Of a stretch of DNA of 64,000 nucleotides, positions 16,098 through 24,624 are shown one piece after another (the stretch's first letter is position 1; each line of letters begins with the position of its first letter). Below the pieces are notes generated by a model. It searched no databases and was not told the origin of the DNA. It saw only the letters and a program-made list of their open reading frames with translations. The stretch comes from Betaproteobacteria bacterium (GTDB lineage Bacteria > Pseudomonadota > Gammaproteobacteria > Burkholderiales > Casimicrobiaceae). Made by a program: the position numbers and the translations under genes. The stretch is taken from positions 1-64,000 of the forward strand of contig JAAFJA010000002.1 in NCBI GenBank assembly GCA_013298765.1, in the 5' to 3' direction.

Positions 16098-17066
16098 TTA
16101 AAGCTCAAGCGAGATTTTCTTTTGCTCGACAACACGACGCCACTTGGCGACTTCGCGTTGCACTTGCGCTTTGAATTGCTCTGGCGTGTTGCCGATTGGG
16201 TATGCGCCGTTGTCTTCGAGCTTTTTGATCGTGTCAGGATCTTTGAGTGTTTGCAGCGTTGCGTCGTAGATTTTCTTCACGATGTCAGCTGGCATGTTCG
16301 CTGGGCCGACGAAGCCGAACCAGGTGTCTGCTTCGTAATTCGGCAAGCCGAGCTCAGCAAACGTTGGCACGTTTGGCAGCGCGGGAACGCGCTTCGGATA
16401 CGCAACGCCGAGCGGAATGAAATTGCCTGCCTTGATGTTTTGTAGCGAAGACGACAGGTTATCCCACATGATTGGAACGTTGCCCGCGAGCACGTCGGTT
16501 ACCGCAGGGCCTGCGCCTTTGTACGGAATGTGTTGTGCATCGCCACCGGTTTCAACGAGGAAAAGCTCCATCGCGAGATGGCCCACGCCGCCTGCGCCGG
16601 AACTCGCGTAGCTGTGTTTGCCGGGATTCTTTTTCAGCTCTTCAACGAAGGATTTGTAATCTTTGAACGCGAAGTTCTTGTTCACGATGATCACGCCTGG
16701 GACGGACGCGATATTCGTGATGTGCGTGAACTCGGTCATTGGGTTCAGCTTGTTGTTTTTGTAGGCGACGATGTTGGTTCCCATCGTCGAAACAGAGCCC
16801 ATGCCAATCGTGTAGCCATCCGGTGCGGCTTTCGCGATTTCAGCGGCACCAATCGAGCCGCCCGCGCCGGCTCGGTTTTCAACAACCACAGGCTGACCGA
16901 GAATCGGCGAAAGTTTCGTTGCCATGATTCGCGCAACGATGTCGGTGGAGCCGCCCGGCGCAAACGGCACGATCAACTTGATCGGTTTGTTCGGATAGGC
17001 TTGCGCGAACGTCATCGAAGCGGCGAGGGTCGCCGCAATTGCGGTAAGGGTTTTTGCTAGTCGCAT
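16098..17066 (-). CDS. Bug-family tripartite tricarboxylate transporter substrate-binding protein
   Basis: 322 aa periplasmic binding protein. Signal peptide residues 1-22 (cleavage after FAQA), then the family start YPNKPIKLIVPFAPGGSTDIVAR (residues 24-46), GQPVVVENRAGAGGSIGA (57-74), and the PDGYT motif (about 82-86). These two-lobed proteins bind carboxylated ligands, and in betaproteobacteria are expanded far beyond the number of TctAB membrane partners. No TctA/TctB gene is adjacent, so it is an orphan receptor; the ligand is unknown. It is preceded downstream-to-upstream by the phosphomannomutase gene 52 bases away on the same strand. Confidence 0.93.
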   Translation of the reverse strand: MRLAKTLTAIAATLAASMTFAQAYPNKPIKLIVPFAPGGSTDIVARIMATKLSPILGQPVVVENRAGAGGSIGAAEIAKAAPDGYTIGMGSVSTMGTNIVAYKNNKLNPMTEFTHITNIASVPGVIIVNKNFAFKDYKSFVEELKKNPGKHSYASSGAGGVGHLAMELFLVETGGDAQHIPYKGAGPAVTDVLAGNVPIMWDNLSSSLQNIKAGNFIPLGVAYPKRVPALPNVPTFAELGLPNYEADTWFGFVGPANMPADIVKKIYDATLQTLKDPDTIKKLEDNGAYPIGNTPEQFKAQVQREVAKWRRVVEQKKISLEL

Positions 17067-17118
17067 ACAGTAGGTTCCTCCACGAAAAAACTGCCGCGAG
17101 TGTAGTGGCAGAAACCTG

Positions 17119-18492
17119 TCAGAAAGGTAGCGTTAACGCTGAATCCACGCGCATGAACTGGGCGCGGAAATCGTCCTGGATGCGCAGAAGTGCAGCGGGT
17201 GTATCCGCTTCAAAACGAAGCACGATCACGGGCGTTGTGTTTGAAGCACGCGCGAGCCCAAAGCCATCGGCATACTCAACGCGCAAACCATCGATGGTGG
17301 CGATGCGCGTTGCCTGTTCGAAATGCGCCGTCGCCTTGAGTTTTTCCATTAACGAAAAATGCTCGCCTTCAGCGCATTTCAAATTGAGCTCAGGCGTGGA
17401 GGGCGCGTTTGGCAAATCTTCAAGCACTTTGCTCGGGTTAGCCGATTTCGAAACGATCTCAAGCAAGCGAGCGCCGCAATAAATCGCGTCATCGAAACCG
17501 TACCAACGTTCTTTGAAAAAGATGTGGCCACTCATCTCGCCCGCGAGCGGCGCGCCGGTTTCTTTGAGCTTCGCTTTCACCAGCGAATGCCCGGTTTTCC
17601 ACATGAGTGGTTTGCCGCCGTGGTCGGTGATGTATTTGTCGAGCAAGCGCGTGCATTTCACGTCGTAGATGATGGTCGCGCCGGGGTTGCGCGAAAGCAC
17701 GTCGCCCGCGAAAAGCATCATTTGTCGATCCGGGAAAATGATCTCCCCGGATTTGGTAACGATGCCCAGGCGATCGCCGTCGCCATCGAACGCGAGGCCA
17801 AGCTCAACGTCGGTTTCCTTCACTACTTTGATCAAGTCCTCAAGGTTTTCTGGCTTCGAGGGATCCGGGTGGTGGTTCGGGAAGGTGCCATCGATCTCGC
17901 AGAACATTTCCACGACTTCACAACCCATGGCCTTAAAGATTTTCGGCGCAAGCTCACCCGCCGCGCCGTTACCGCAGTCCACTGCGATCTTCATCGGACG
18001 CGCGAGTTTTGCATCGCCCACAATGCGATCAACGTAGGCTTGCTTGATGTCGGCCGCGCTGTGTTTGCCGCTGCCCTTTCTTACGTCGCCGTTTTCCGCG
18101 CGCTGTTTCAATGATTGGATATCGTCGCCCCAGATCGCCTCACCCGCGACTACCATCTTGACGCCGTTGTAATCAGGCGGGTTGTGCGAACCGGTCACGC
18201 TCACGCACGAGCCAGTCTTCAAATAGTGCCCGGCGAAATAGGAAACAGGCGAGGGCACCAAGCCCAGATCAATAGCGTTGCAACCCGTTGAAACCATGCC
18301 ATCACGCAGCGCCTGCGAAAGCGATGGACCGGAAATGCGACCGTCTCGTCCCACGGCGAAGGTGTCCGCACCACGCTCGAGCGAGAGCGAACCGAGGGCC
18401 TGGCCAATCGCGAAACAGATTTCGGGCGTCAGCGTTTTGCCAACGATGCCGCGTACGTCGTAGGCCTTAAAAATTTCGGAAGGAAGTTGCAT
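17119..18492 (-). CDS. Phosphomannomutase/phosphoglucomutase
   Basis: 457 aa, alpha-D-phosphohexomutase family (AlgC/ManB type), interconverting mannose-6-P/mannose-1-P and probably glucose-6-P/glucose-1-P for surface-sugar synthesis. The phosphoserine loop TGSHNPP places catalytic Ser at 102; the metal loop is D236-G-D-G-D-R; the sugar-binding loop GEMSGH is at about residues 320-325; the C-terminal phosphate site (RIATIDGLRVEY...) is present. Length agrees with the family. The ATG at 18492 is the only likely start. An O-antigen-ligase-type polymerase is encoded elsewhere in the window, a possible consumer of its products. Confidence 0.93.
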   Translation of the reverse strand: MQLPSEIFKAYDVRGIVGKTLTPEICFAIGQALGSLSLERGADTFAVGRDGRISGPSLSQALRDGMVSTGCNAIDLGLVPSPVSYFAGHYLKTGSCVSVTGSHNPPDYNGVKMVVAGEAIWGDDIQSLKQRAENGDVRKGSGKHSAADIKQAYVDRIVGDAKLARPMKIAVDCGNGAAGELAPKIFKAMGCEVVEMFCEIDGTFPNHHPDPSKPENLEDLIKVVKETDVELGLAFDGDGDRLGIVTKSGEIIFPDRQMMLFAGDVLSRNPGATIIYDVKCTRLLDKYITDHGGKPLMWKTGHSLVKAKLKETGAPLAGEMSGHIFFKERWYGFDDAIYCGARLLEIVSKSANPSKVLEDLPNAPSTPELNLKCAEGEHFSLMEKLKATAHFEQATRIATIDGLRVEYADGFGLARASNTTPVIVLRFEADTPAALLRIQDDFRAQFMRVDSALTLPF

Positions 18493-18981
18493 GGCGTCAG
18501 TGCGAAAGAAAGTCGGTGAATTATCGAGGTTGAAGTTTGCTGTAGCAGGCTACGCAGAAATTTTGCATAAGAAAAATCGGTTAACACCAATAAAAATAAG
18601 GGCTAGCAAGCTTTCTATATGAAATAGCTTGTAAGCATATTGCGCACGTCGTCTAAGTAAATAATGGTAAGCAGCGCATAGCTATCAACTTGCGGATTGG
18701 CGGGGCTGTCGTCGATTTCTTTTGCGCTTGTCGAACTCATCTCGTTGTTGAGCGCGGGTAGTGGCGACCAAACTGAGCAGGGTTAACTCGCTGCGCTGCA
18801 TGGCTCTCGTCAAACCGGCACGCCGAGTGGCGTGTTAATTCGTCTTCTTGGTTCCGAAATTAGGGAATTCTTGAACGTACCTATCAATTTTTGGAGGGGC
18901 ACAGGAGCGCACGGCTCACTAGACTCGGAAAAAAAGAACCATCGAAGTTCAAACCCACAAGTATCGAGGAATGCAGTAAAC
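18493..18981. other. Intergenic region without a gene
   Basis: 489 bases, AT-rich at 18560-18670. It contains an imperfect inverted repeat around 18610-18635 (AAGCTTTCTATATGAAATAGCTT). Presumably carries the divergent promoters for the phosphomannomutase and the paralogue pair. A frame open from 18832 is not counted because the ATG at 18982 has the better ribosome site. Confidence 0.45.
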
Positions 18982-19539
18982 ATGACCGCCCTTCGTATTC
19001 ATGAAACATTCGCTCCAGATCCAGGCTGGGGCTTTGGCGTAGACCGCATCAATCATCTGGTCTACCGAAAGACCATTGCCGGTCACAATGCGCTCGAGCG
19101 ATCCGATGGAGCGCTGCGTCCCGAAGTCTCGCGGCTCCTAACCATGGTGAATGCTCGGCTCTCCGGCGAGCAACTCGCGGCGACGATTCGCTCAGGCGAG
19201 GGCGCTGATTTGCTGCGTCAACTAGAAATTCGCGGCTGGATCGAGCCCATCGCCACGTTGCCGCGGTTCGCCTCGGATCCGTGCGCTATCGAAGAATGCC
19301 TCGCTGAGCAACGATTTTTCGCGGCCAAATCGGCTGCCGAGGCCGCGGCGCGGGAATTGCTGGGATCACATTATTCGAGCTACGCCCTGGCATTTGCGGG
19401 TTGTATCAATTCGCGAGAGCTTCGCCCGCTTGTGCAGTCAGTGTGTGATCGACTCACTCGAACGCTTGGGGCGGACGCTGCGACCGTGTTTATTGAATCT
19501 GTGCGCGATGCAGCGAACCCGCATGCTGATAGGATGTGA
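18982..19539 (+). CDS. Hypothetical protein, paralogue A of a tandem pair (185 aa)
   Basis: No named family recognised. The soluble protein aligns by eye with the next gene: both have a YRKTIAG / FRRTISG motif near residue 30, an Arg-Leu-Leu helix, a segment ending in G-(W/F)-IEP around residue 85, and a C-terminal half with a conserved ELLG start and SRELRPLV / SGELRVVI block. The likely layout is two helical lobes joined by a variable linker. ATG at 18982 preceded by GAGGAA. Function unknown; the lack of signal or membrane segments suggests a cytoplasmic role. Confidence 0.6.
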   Translation: MTALRIHETFAPDPGWGFGVDRINHLVYRKTIAGHNALERSDGALRPEVSRLLTMVNARLSGEQLAATIRSGEGADLLRQLEIRGWIEPIATLPRFASDPCAIEECLAEQRFFAAKSAAEAAARELLGSHYSSYALAFAGCINSRELRPLVQSVCDRLTRTLGADAATVFIESVRDAANPHADRM

Positions 19540-19604
19540 GTAGGTTGCGAATTCCGGGTTCTCTCGAATCGCAAAAAAAACAAATCGGTATCGGGGGCTG
19601 CTAA

Positions 19605-20144
19605 ATGAACGAATCCACGCGCGAAGCGAGTATCGAGCTGCGACCAGGCTTTGAAGTGCGCGTTGATGACGTAGCGCTGTTTCGGCGCACGATTAGCGGA
19701 CGCAACGAAAGTGCGCATCAAAACTCATCGCTTCGCCCCGTATTAGTACGCCTTTTAAATCTCATTGGTGATGGCCAGTCTATCGATGAACTGGCGCATT
19801 TTGTTCGCGCGAATGAGCTCCCGGAACTTCTCTCTGAATTAGTCGCTCTGGGATTTATTGAGCCAATGCCTGTCGGCGAAGCCGACGTTCTGCCCATTGA
19901 TGAGCGGACCACGCTCTCGCCGATGGGGTTCGAAACGCTTAAGCGTGAAGTGTTGCACAGCGCAACCGAGCTCCTGGGCACCGATGTGCGGCCCTATCTG
20001 GATCAACTCTACGATGCGGCGCATTCTGGCGAGTTGCGGGTTGTCATCGACGCGCTGATGCAGCACATCGCGCTCGTGCGTAGCGAATCCGATGCGAAGC
20101 TTTTCATCCAAACGATCCGAAGCGTAGCTCAGCTCACCAAATAG
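19605..20144 (+). CDS. Hypothetical protein, paralogue B of a tandem pair (179 aa)
   Basis: Paralogue of the preceding gene (see its shared motifs), 65 bases downstream on the same strand, so they likely form one transcript. Visible blocks: FEVRVDDVALFRRTISG (residues 16-32), a Leu-rich RLLNLIGDGQSIDELAHFV segment, ALGFIEPM, then ELLGTDVRPYLDQLYDAA and an AKLFIQTIRSVAQ end. No catalytic residues obvious. Similar pairs of such proteins exist in other betaproteobacteria as far as I recall, but no function is known to me. Confidence 0.6.
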   Translation: MNESTREASIELRPGFEVRVDDVALFRRTISGRNESAHQNSSLRPVLVRLLNLIGDGQSIDELAHFVRANELPELLSELVALGFIEPMPVGEADVLPIDERTTLSPMGFETLKREVLHSATELLGTDVRPYLDQLYDAAHSGELRVVIDALMQHIALVRSESDAKLFIQTIRSVAQLTK

Positions 20145-20224
20145 CGCAGTCGAGCGCGCTGGCTTGCGCGTTCGGGATTCACGCTGCGTGGGCGATGCAT
20201 CAGTTGCGCTACGCTTGAGCGGCT

Positions 20225-20794
20225 ATGAACGAAAATAATTTGGTGAATGCGCCTACGCAATTCGCGACTGCGCGCTGCTTGTTGCGTAAGTCTGAGCTTG
20301 CGATAGTGGATGATCGCGTTGCTTGGGCGCTGCGTACGTCCGCCATGTTTGAGTTCACACCGAATTGGCGGCGCTCTATTGATCCTGAACTCGCTCTGCG
20401 TAGCCTACAAAGCGAGATGGATGCGATGGCGCGTGGCGAAGAGCTGATTTACAACGCGTTTGAGACGGCCAGCGGTGCGTACGTCGGCCGCATTGATTTG
20501 CATAGCTGGGATTTTGATGCACCGCGCTGTGAAATTGGCTATATGGCCGATGCGGCCACCTGCGGCCGTGGCCTGATGCGCGAGTGCTGCCTGCACCTGA
20601 TTGCGTGGTCGCGCTCGCAAGGCGTAGCGCGCGTTCAGGCGCTCTGCGATAGCAACAATCACCGAAGCATCGCTTTCGCCCAGAGTCTTGGTATGCAGCA
20701 CGAGGGCGTGCTTCGAAACTACGGGCGAAACGGCTCGGGTGAGCTCTACGACGAGGTGGTGCTCGCCATAGTCGCTGATCGTACAAGTCCGTAA
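20225..20794 (+). CDS. GNAT N-acetyltransferase, RimJ/RimL type
   Basis: 189 aa cytoplasmic acetyl-CoA-dependent acetyltransferase. RimJ-like features: TARCLLRKSE near the N-terminus, YVGRIDLHSWDFDAPRCEIGYM in the centre, then an acetyl-CoA loop of the type CGRGLMRE (residues ~118-125), RVQALCDSNNHRSIAFAQSLGMQHEGVLRN towards the end. Members acetylate protein N-termini or small molecules; the target cannot be inferred. Its 3' end converges with the DUF2306 gene 28 bases away. Confidence 0.88.
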   Translation: MNENNLVNAPTQFATARCLLRKSELAIVDDRVAWALRTSAMFEFTPNWRRSIDPELALRSLQSEMDAMARGEELIYNAFETASGAYVGRIDLHSWDFDAPRCEIGYMADAATCGRGLMRECCLHLIAWSRSQGVARVQALCDSNNHRSIAFAQSLGMQHEGVLRNYGRNGSGELYDEVVLAIVADRTSP

Positions 20795-20822
20795 GGCGCG
20801 GCGAGTGACCGCTGCGTTGCCC

Positions 20823-21659
20823 TTAAATTCTCGGCAGCCACATTCCCATCGACGCGCCGACAATGCCTAGGGCTGAGACTAACCCCGCGACCACCAAGAC
20901 CGCGGTGATGGCGTAGCGAGCGGCGTTGCTCGTTGTTTTCTTCTGTGCGTAGAAGTAGCACTCCAGCAAGAGCAGAGGGATGATCGTTTGCGCGAATGTA
21001 AGCGTGGTGAGGAACGGGCCGGTGAACGTCTTTCCATCGAACCCGACTGGCTTTTGGAAAATCAGCAACCACGCCATGAGCCCAAGCCGGAAAAACCACA
21101 CGCCGTTGACCACGAGAAAGAGTCGTAGCGCCCAGCGACGATGGGTGACGAAATCTCGCTGCATTGCATAGCGCCACGCGAGTATTGCGAACGCAATGAT
21201 CATGAGCGCATTGAGGCTGGTTCCCAAGTGTTGCCCAGTGTCGCCCACCGTGCCGCGAACCCACAGCAGATAGAGTCCGCCGACCGCAGCGATGATGGAG
21301 CCGACAATGAAGAAGCGTCCGTTCCACCGGTGAAACGTCGGGAACGAGTTGCGCACTTGTGGAATAACTTGCAGCAATCCCCCGACGGTGAGCGTGAATG
21401 CAAACAAGAGGTGCAGGCCGATAGTGATGTTGCCCATGGTGTCGCCGGGAATGTATCCGCGCGGCATGACTTTGCTCCAGCCGGTAAGGTCTCCGCGAAC
21501 CACCGCGCCGCCGTAAAGCGCGGCGATATAGAAGGCAAAGATGAGCTGGCCGATGGCAGCGATGACAAACCAAAATCGTACGGAATAAGTGAGCGCGGTG
21601 ATCGATTCGAAACGCGTTCCTTTACGCGTGCTGGAAAGTGGGGTAGCGGTGGCTTCCAT
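20823..21659 (-). CDS. DUF2306 membrane protein
   Basis: 278 aa integral membrane protein with seven or eight hydrophobic segments. The family pattern of conserved histidines in a bundle is visible: IGLHLLFAFTLTVGG, FHRWNGRFFIVGS and FVTHRRWALRLFLV. It lies 28 bases downstream of the ABC permease gene on the same strand, so it is probably the last gene of the GntR-controlled operon. Function of DUF2306 is not established; His-rich helices suggest haem or metal binding, which is inference. Confidence 0.82.
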   Translation of the reverse strand: MEATATPLSSTRKGTRFESITALTYSVRFWFVIAAIGQLIFAFYIAALYGGAVVRGDLTGWSKVMPRGYIPGDTMGNITIGLHLLFAFTLTVGGLLQVIPQVRNSFPTFHRWNGRFFIVGSIIAAVGGLYLLWVRGTVGDTGQHLGTSLNALMIIAFAILAWRYAMQRDFVTHRRWALRLFLVVNGVWFFRLGLMAWLLIFQKPVGFDGKTFTGPFLTTLTFAQTIIPLLLLECYFYAQKKTTSNAARYAITAVLVVAGLVSALGIVGASMGMWLPRI

Positions 21660-21687
21660 GGTGATTTCGTCCTAGGATGAGGGCGGG

Positions 21688-22641
21688 TTAGATAGGGCCG
21701 CGGTTGCGGCGTCGTTGAATCGCGGCGATGACGAACACCACCGCGAGTAAAAGGCCAATCCAGAGTTCTGGGTTGCTGAAGAATTTCGCGGGGTCGGGCG
21801 TCAGACTGCTGGACGTTTCGCCCAGGCGCTCGACGACCACACGCGCATCCCCGCCTTGTGTAGAGGCAGCCGCGCTTTTCTCTGTAAATGACGCGCTCGT
21901 ACCAGCCAGAATCCGTCGCTGAATTAGGTCGTAAACCAGCGTTGAGCCAAGAGTGAATCGCTCGACAAGCATCGCCGCAATAACTGGAACGACGGCCCAC
22001 AGCACCGGACCGCGTCGCGCCCATCCTGAAATGAACAGGAACCACGCATAGACGGGTGCATACCAAAGTGCTGCTGTGACTAAACCGTAAACCACACCCG
22101 CTGCCATCTTGGCGAACGGGAAGTGTTTCCAAATAAATTCAGTTCCGACACCTGATAGAGACAATGCAATCCCGGCGGCGATGAGCATTGCAAGTTGCGT
22201 GAAGAAAATGATGACGAACTCAATCAAGGGCATTGCGAGCATCGGCACCGCGAATTTGGCGAGAACGGCGTGTCGATCCGAAAGCGGTAGCGACTTCCAG
22301 AAAAGAATGCTTCGGTCGCGTCGTTCGCCAAAGAGCGCGTCGAGGGTGAAGTAGAACGTGGCGAGTGTTGCTGTCGCAATGATGGCAAACGTGACAGCGC
22401 TCACCGGCACGAAGAGGATTGAGCGCTGCATCGCCAAGGTTTCGCGCCCGAACCGCCCGGTGACGCCGAACGTGTTGAACAACACATAGAGGTAGCCGGC
22501 GAGTCCGATCAAGGCAATCGCAAACGGTGCAATGTAGAGTGAGCGATGCTCCCAAAATTCGCGGCGGATTGACCAAACGAACGAGCGCACATCCACCAGC
22601 GCATTGGGTTTAGTCTGTGCAGCGGGTTGAGCCTTGTTCAT
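21688..22641 (-). CDS. ABC-2 type transporter permease
   Basis: 317 aa with about six membrane segments (residues 38-60, 85-105, 140-165, 185-210, 215-235 and 290-310). The start at 22641 overlaps the ATPase stop by four bases (ATGA); the longer frame to 22854 merely shadows the ATPase. Typical ABC-2 features: ERRDRSILFWKSLPLSDRHAVLAKF in the first cytoplasmic loop, which is characteristic of permeases paired with YtrB-like ATPases. A long periplasmic or cytoplasmic insertion (about residues 235-290) precedes the last helix. Probably exports a drug, peptide or lipid; substrate unknown. Confidence 0.88.
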   Translation of the reverse strand: MNKAQPAAQTKPNALVDVRSFVWSIRREFWEHRSLYIAPFAIALIGLAGYLYVLFNTFGVTGRFGRETLAMQRSILFVPVSAVTFAIIATATLATFYFTLDALFGERRDRSILFWKSLPLSDRHAVLAKFAVPMLAMPLIEFVIIFFTQLAMLIAAGIALSLSGVGTEFIWKHFPFAKMAAGVVYGLVTAALWYAPVYAWFLFISGWARRGPVLWAVVPVIAAMLVERFTLGSTLVYDLIQRRILAGTSASFTEKSAAASTQGGDARVVVERLGETSSSLTPDPAKFFSNPELWIGLLLAVVFVIAAIQRRRNRGPI

Positions 22642-23513
22642 GCGCGACCTCCTCGAACTTCGCTCGCTTGATTGCTCACGTACACCATGAACAAATCCGA
22701 GAGATTGGGTGTCCGCAATTCGCCCAAGGTGGCAAGCTGTTCGGGCTCGCGATCTCGAAACAGCAGAACGTGTTTTCCAAACGTGTGGCGCGTGTGGATT
22801 GGCTCCAACTCGCGAGCGGCTTCGAGTGATTCGTTGTTCACGATGAGTTCGCAATAACGCGTCTCGATCTGATCCATCGATTCGTTGAACACGACTCGAC
22901 CGCCGTCGACGAATATGGCATCCGTCAGGATGTACTGGATTTCGTCGATGTGATGAGTGGCAACAACGATGGTGCGCTCTTTGTCGTAATAGTCGTTCAA
23001 GAGCGCTTCGTAAAACTGCTTCCGATAGAGGATGTCGAGTCCAAGCGTCGGCTCATCCAGCACCAAAAGTTTTGCATCGATCGACATTGCGAGCGCCAGA
23101 TGCAGCTGCGCAACCATCCCCTTTGAAAGATCGCCGACCTTGCTCTTGCGCTGGATCGTGGTCTTTGCAAGGAAGCCCTCGGCGATGGTGCGATTGAACT
23201 TCGGATGCACGCCGTCCAGATAGTCGATCGCGTTCTCGACCTTAAGCCAACGCGGCAACACGGCAACGTCAGCAACAAAGCATGCGTCTTGCATGAGCGT
23301 TGCGCGCTCTGCCCAGGGATCGAGACCGAGCACGCGGATTTCGCCTTCGCAGGGCGTGAGTCCGAGGATTGCGTTCAACAGGCTTGTTTTTCCTGCGCCG
23401 TTGGGGCCGATGAGCCCAACGATACGACCGGCATCAATCTGAACGTCAATGCCGTTAAGCGCAACCGTTTTGCCGTAGGTTTTAGTGAGGCCATGAGCTT
23501 CAATGCATCGCAT
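22638..23513 (-). CDS. ABC transporter ATP-binding protein
   Basis: 291 aa. Walker A GPNGAGKTS at residues 36-44, a signature region of the form GDLSKGMVAQL, Walker B LLVLDEP, and the switch histidine in VVATHHIDE. The start at 23513 (MRCIEAHGLTK) has GGAG upstream and lies four bases after the GntR stop; the open frame further up overlaps that gene and is rejected. After residue 210 a C-terminal extension follows, typical of ABC-2 exporters. Energises the permease at 21688-22641. Confidence 0.93.
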   Translation of the reverse strand: MRCIEAHGLTKTYGKTVALNGIDVQIDAGRIVGLIGPNGAGKTSLLNAILGLTPCEGEIRVLGLDPWAERATLMQDACFVADVAVLPRWLKVENAIDYLDGVHPKFNRTIAEGFLAKTTIQRKSKVGDLSKGMVAQLHLALAMSIDAKLLVLDEPTLGLDILYRKQFYEALLNDYYDKERTIVVATHHIDEIQYILTDAIFVDGGRVVFNESMDQIETRYCELIVNNESLEAARELEPIHTRHTFGKHVLLFRDREPEQLATLGELRTPNLSDLFMVYVSNQASEVRGGRA

Positions 23514-23517
23514 GGTG

Positions 23518-23895
23518 CTAGGGTCTCCGTTTGTTATGAGATTTTTGTGGGGTAGACAGAAGGTGCTCGACATCGAGGCCGAGCCGATCAATCGTTGCTC
23601 GGATTCGCGGCCATTCCTCATTCAAGAAGCGATCGCGCTCATCGCGCGTGAGCAGCGCGCGGGCGCCAGTGTTCACGAACATTCCCAATCCTCGGCGAGC
23701 TTCCACGATACCTTCGTCCACCAATTGCTGGTACGCCTTGAGCACAGTGAGGTGATTAATGCGACTTTCCGCAGCAACGGTTCTTACCGATGGCAGCGGA
23801 TCACCTTCGGCGAGGCTGCCTTCGAGAATCATCGCCACGACGCGGTCTCGAATCTGCCGATAGATCGGCTGACTATCGTTCCATTCGTGGTTCAT
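23518..23895 (-). CDS. GntR-family transcriptional regulator, YtrA type
   Basis: 125 aa. The winged helix (residues 8-75) has the GntR signature: PIYRQIRDRVVAMILEG, then PLPSVRTVAAESRINHLTVLKAYQQLVDEGIVE. The short C-terminal tail (about 45 residues) is characteristic of the YtrA subfamily, whose genes sit in front of ABC-2 transporter genes. It overlaps the upstream membrane gene by four bases. A perfect TATAGT-GA-ACTATA palindrome upstream of the operon (24492-24505) is the likely operator, so autoregulation by repression is expected, with release by cell-envelope stress or an unknown effector. Confidence 0.92.
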   Translation of the reverse strand: MNHEWNDSQPIYRQIRDRVVAMILEGSLAEGDPLPSVRTVAAESRINHLTVLKAYQQLVDEGIVEARRGLGMFVNTGARALLTRDERDRFLNEEWPRIRATIDRLGLDVEHLLSTPQKSHNKRRP

Positions 23896-24443
23896 CGATC
23901 GTCTTTCGGCGTCGCATTGATTGCGTGTCCGTCGCGCGCGGGGCGGATCGTTCGCCGCAACACAGGCAGCAGCACACAATGGACAAGTGCAGAAATGCTC
24001 GCGAAGACGATCGCGAAAAACGTCGGGATGAATGGGCCAAACACAGCCGCCATGCCGAGCACCCATCCGAGCACGCATTCAGCGCGGTAGACGGGCAGGA
24101 GCACGCTGAGCGCAAACGCCAAGAAGAAGATCGCTTGCGTCGCGGTGGTGCTGCCAGTCGCAAATGCGAACGCGAGCGCGGCGCCGTAAAGCAGCGCGCC
24201 GAAGAAGCCAATGACGACCGATCTGCTCAAGCCACGCTTTTCAACGCTGCCGCTCGCAAACCAACTCAGCGCCGGCAGGATGAGGATCGCCCAGGCGTTA
24301 TGCATGGCAGGAAACGCGGGGTCAGCCAAGAAATGATGACTGCGGATACCGCCGTTGAAATGTTCCCACGCAAGTGCCGCGAGTGTGATGAGCAATATCA
24401 AGGCCGTGAAGAGTAGGCGGTTGCGTAGGTTGATCGGAAACAT
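23892..24443 (-). CDS. Hypothetical integral membrane protein, first gene of the GntR/ABC operon
   Basis: 183 aa with about five to six hydrophobic segments (residues 8-26, 48-66, 76-95, 100-118, 125-150) and a positively charged C-terminus. No family recognised. It is the promoter-proximal gene and overlaps the regulator gene by four bases, so it belongs to the same transcript. A role as an accessory membrane component of the exporter or as a sensor of the stress relieved by it is possible. Confidence 0.7.
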   Translation of the reverse strand: MFPINLRNRLLFTALILLITLAALAWEHFNGGIRSHHFLADPAFPAMHNAWAILILPALSWFASGSVEKRGLSRSVVIGFFGALLYGAALAFAFATGSTTATQAIFFLAFALSVLLPVYRAECVLGWVLGMAAVFGPFIPTFFAIVFASISALVHCVLLPVLRRTIRPARDGHAINATPKDDR

Positions 24444-24491
24444 GGTGTGGACGATCCAAGATCGGGCTAAATAGCGTGGGCGATATGCTGT

Positions 24492-24505
24492 TATAGTGAA
24501 CTATA
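24492..24505. promoter_or_regulatory. Operator palindrome of the GntR (YtrA-type) operon
   Basis: TATAGT-GA-ACTATA is a perfect inverted repeat with a two-base centre, 49 bases upstream of the first gene's start at 24443, and has the shape of YtrA-type operators (a GT-n-AC palindrome). It overlaps the region where a promoter must lie. Confidence 0.75.
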
Positions 24506-24624
24506 TCACCACGGGAAAATCGTTACGTGTGAAGCGACGAATTGCGGGTTACGTGGATGAGTTGCGGGTATCGCGCCAGCGCGAGGGCGAGCGTGTTGCA
24601 CGCCCCGCTATTGGCGCGCACCGG

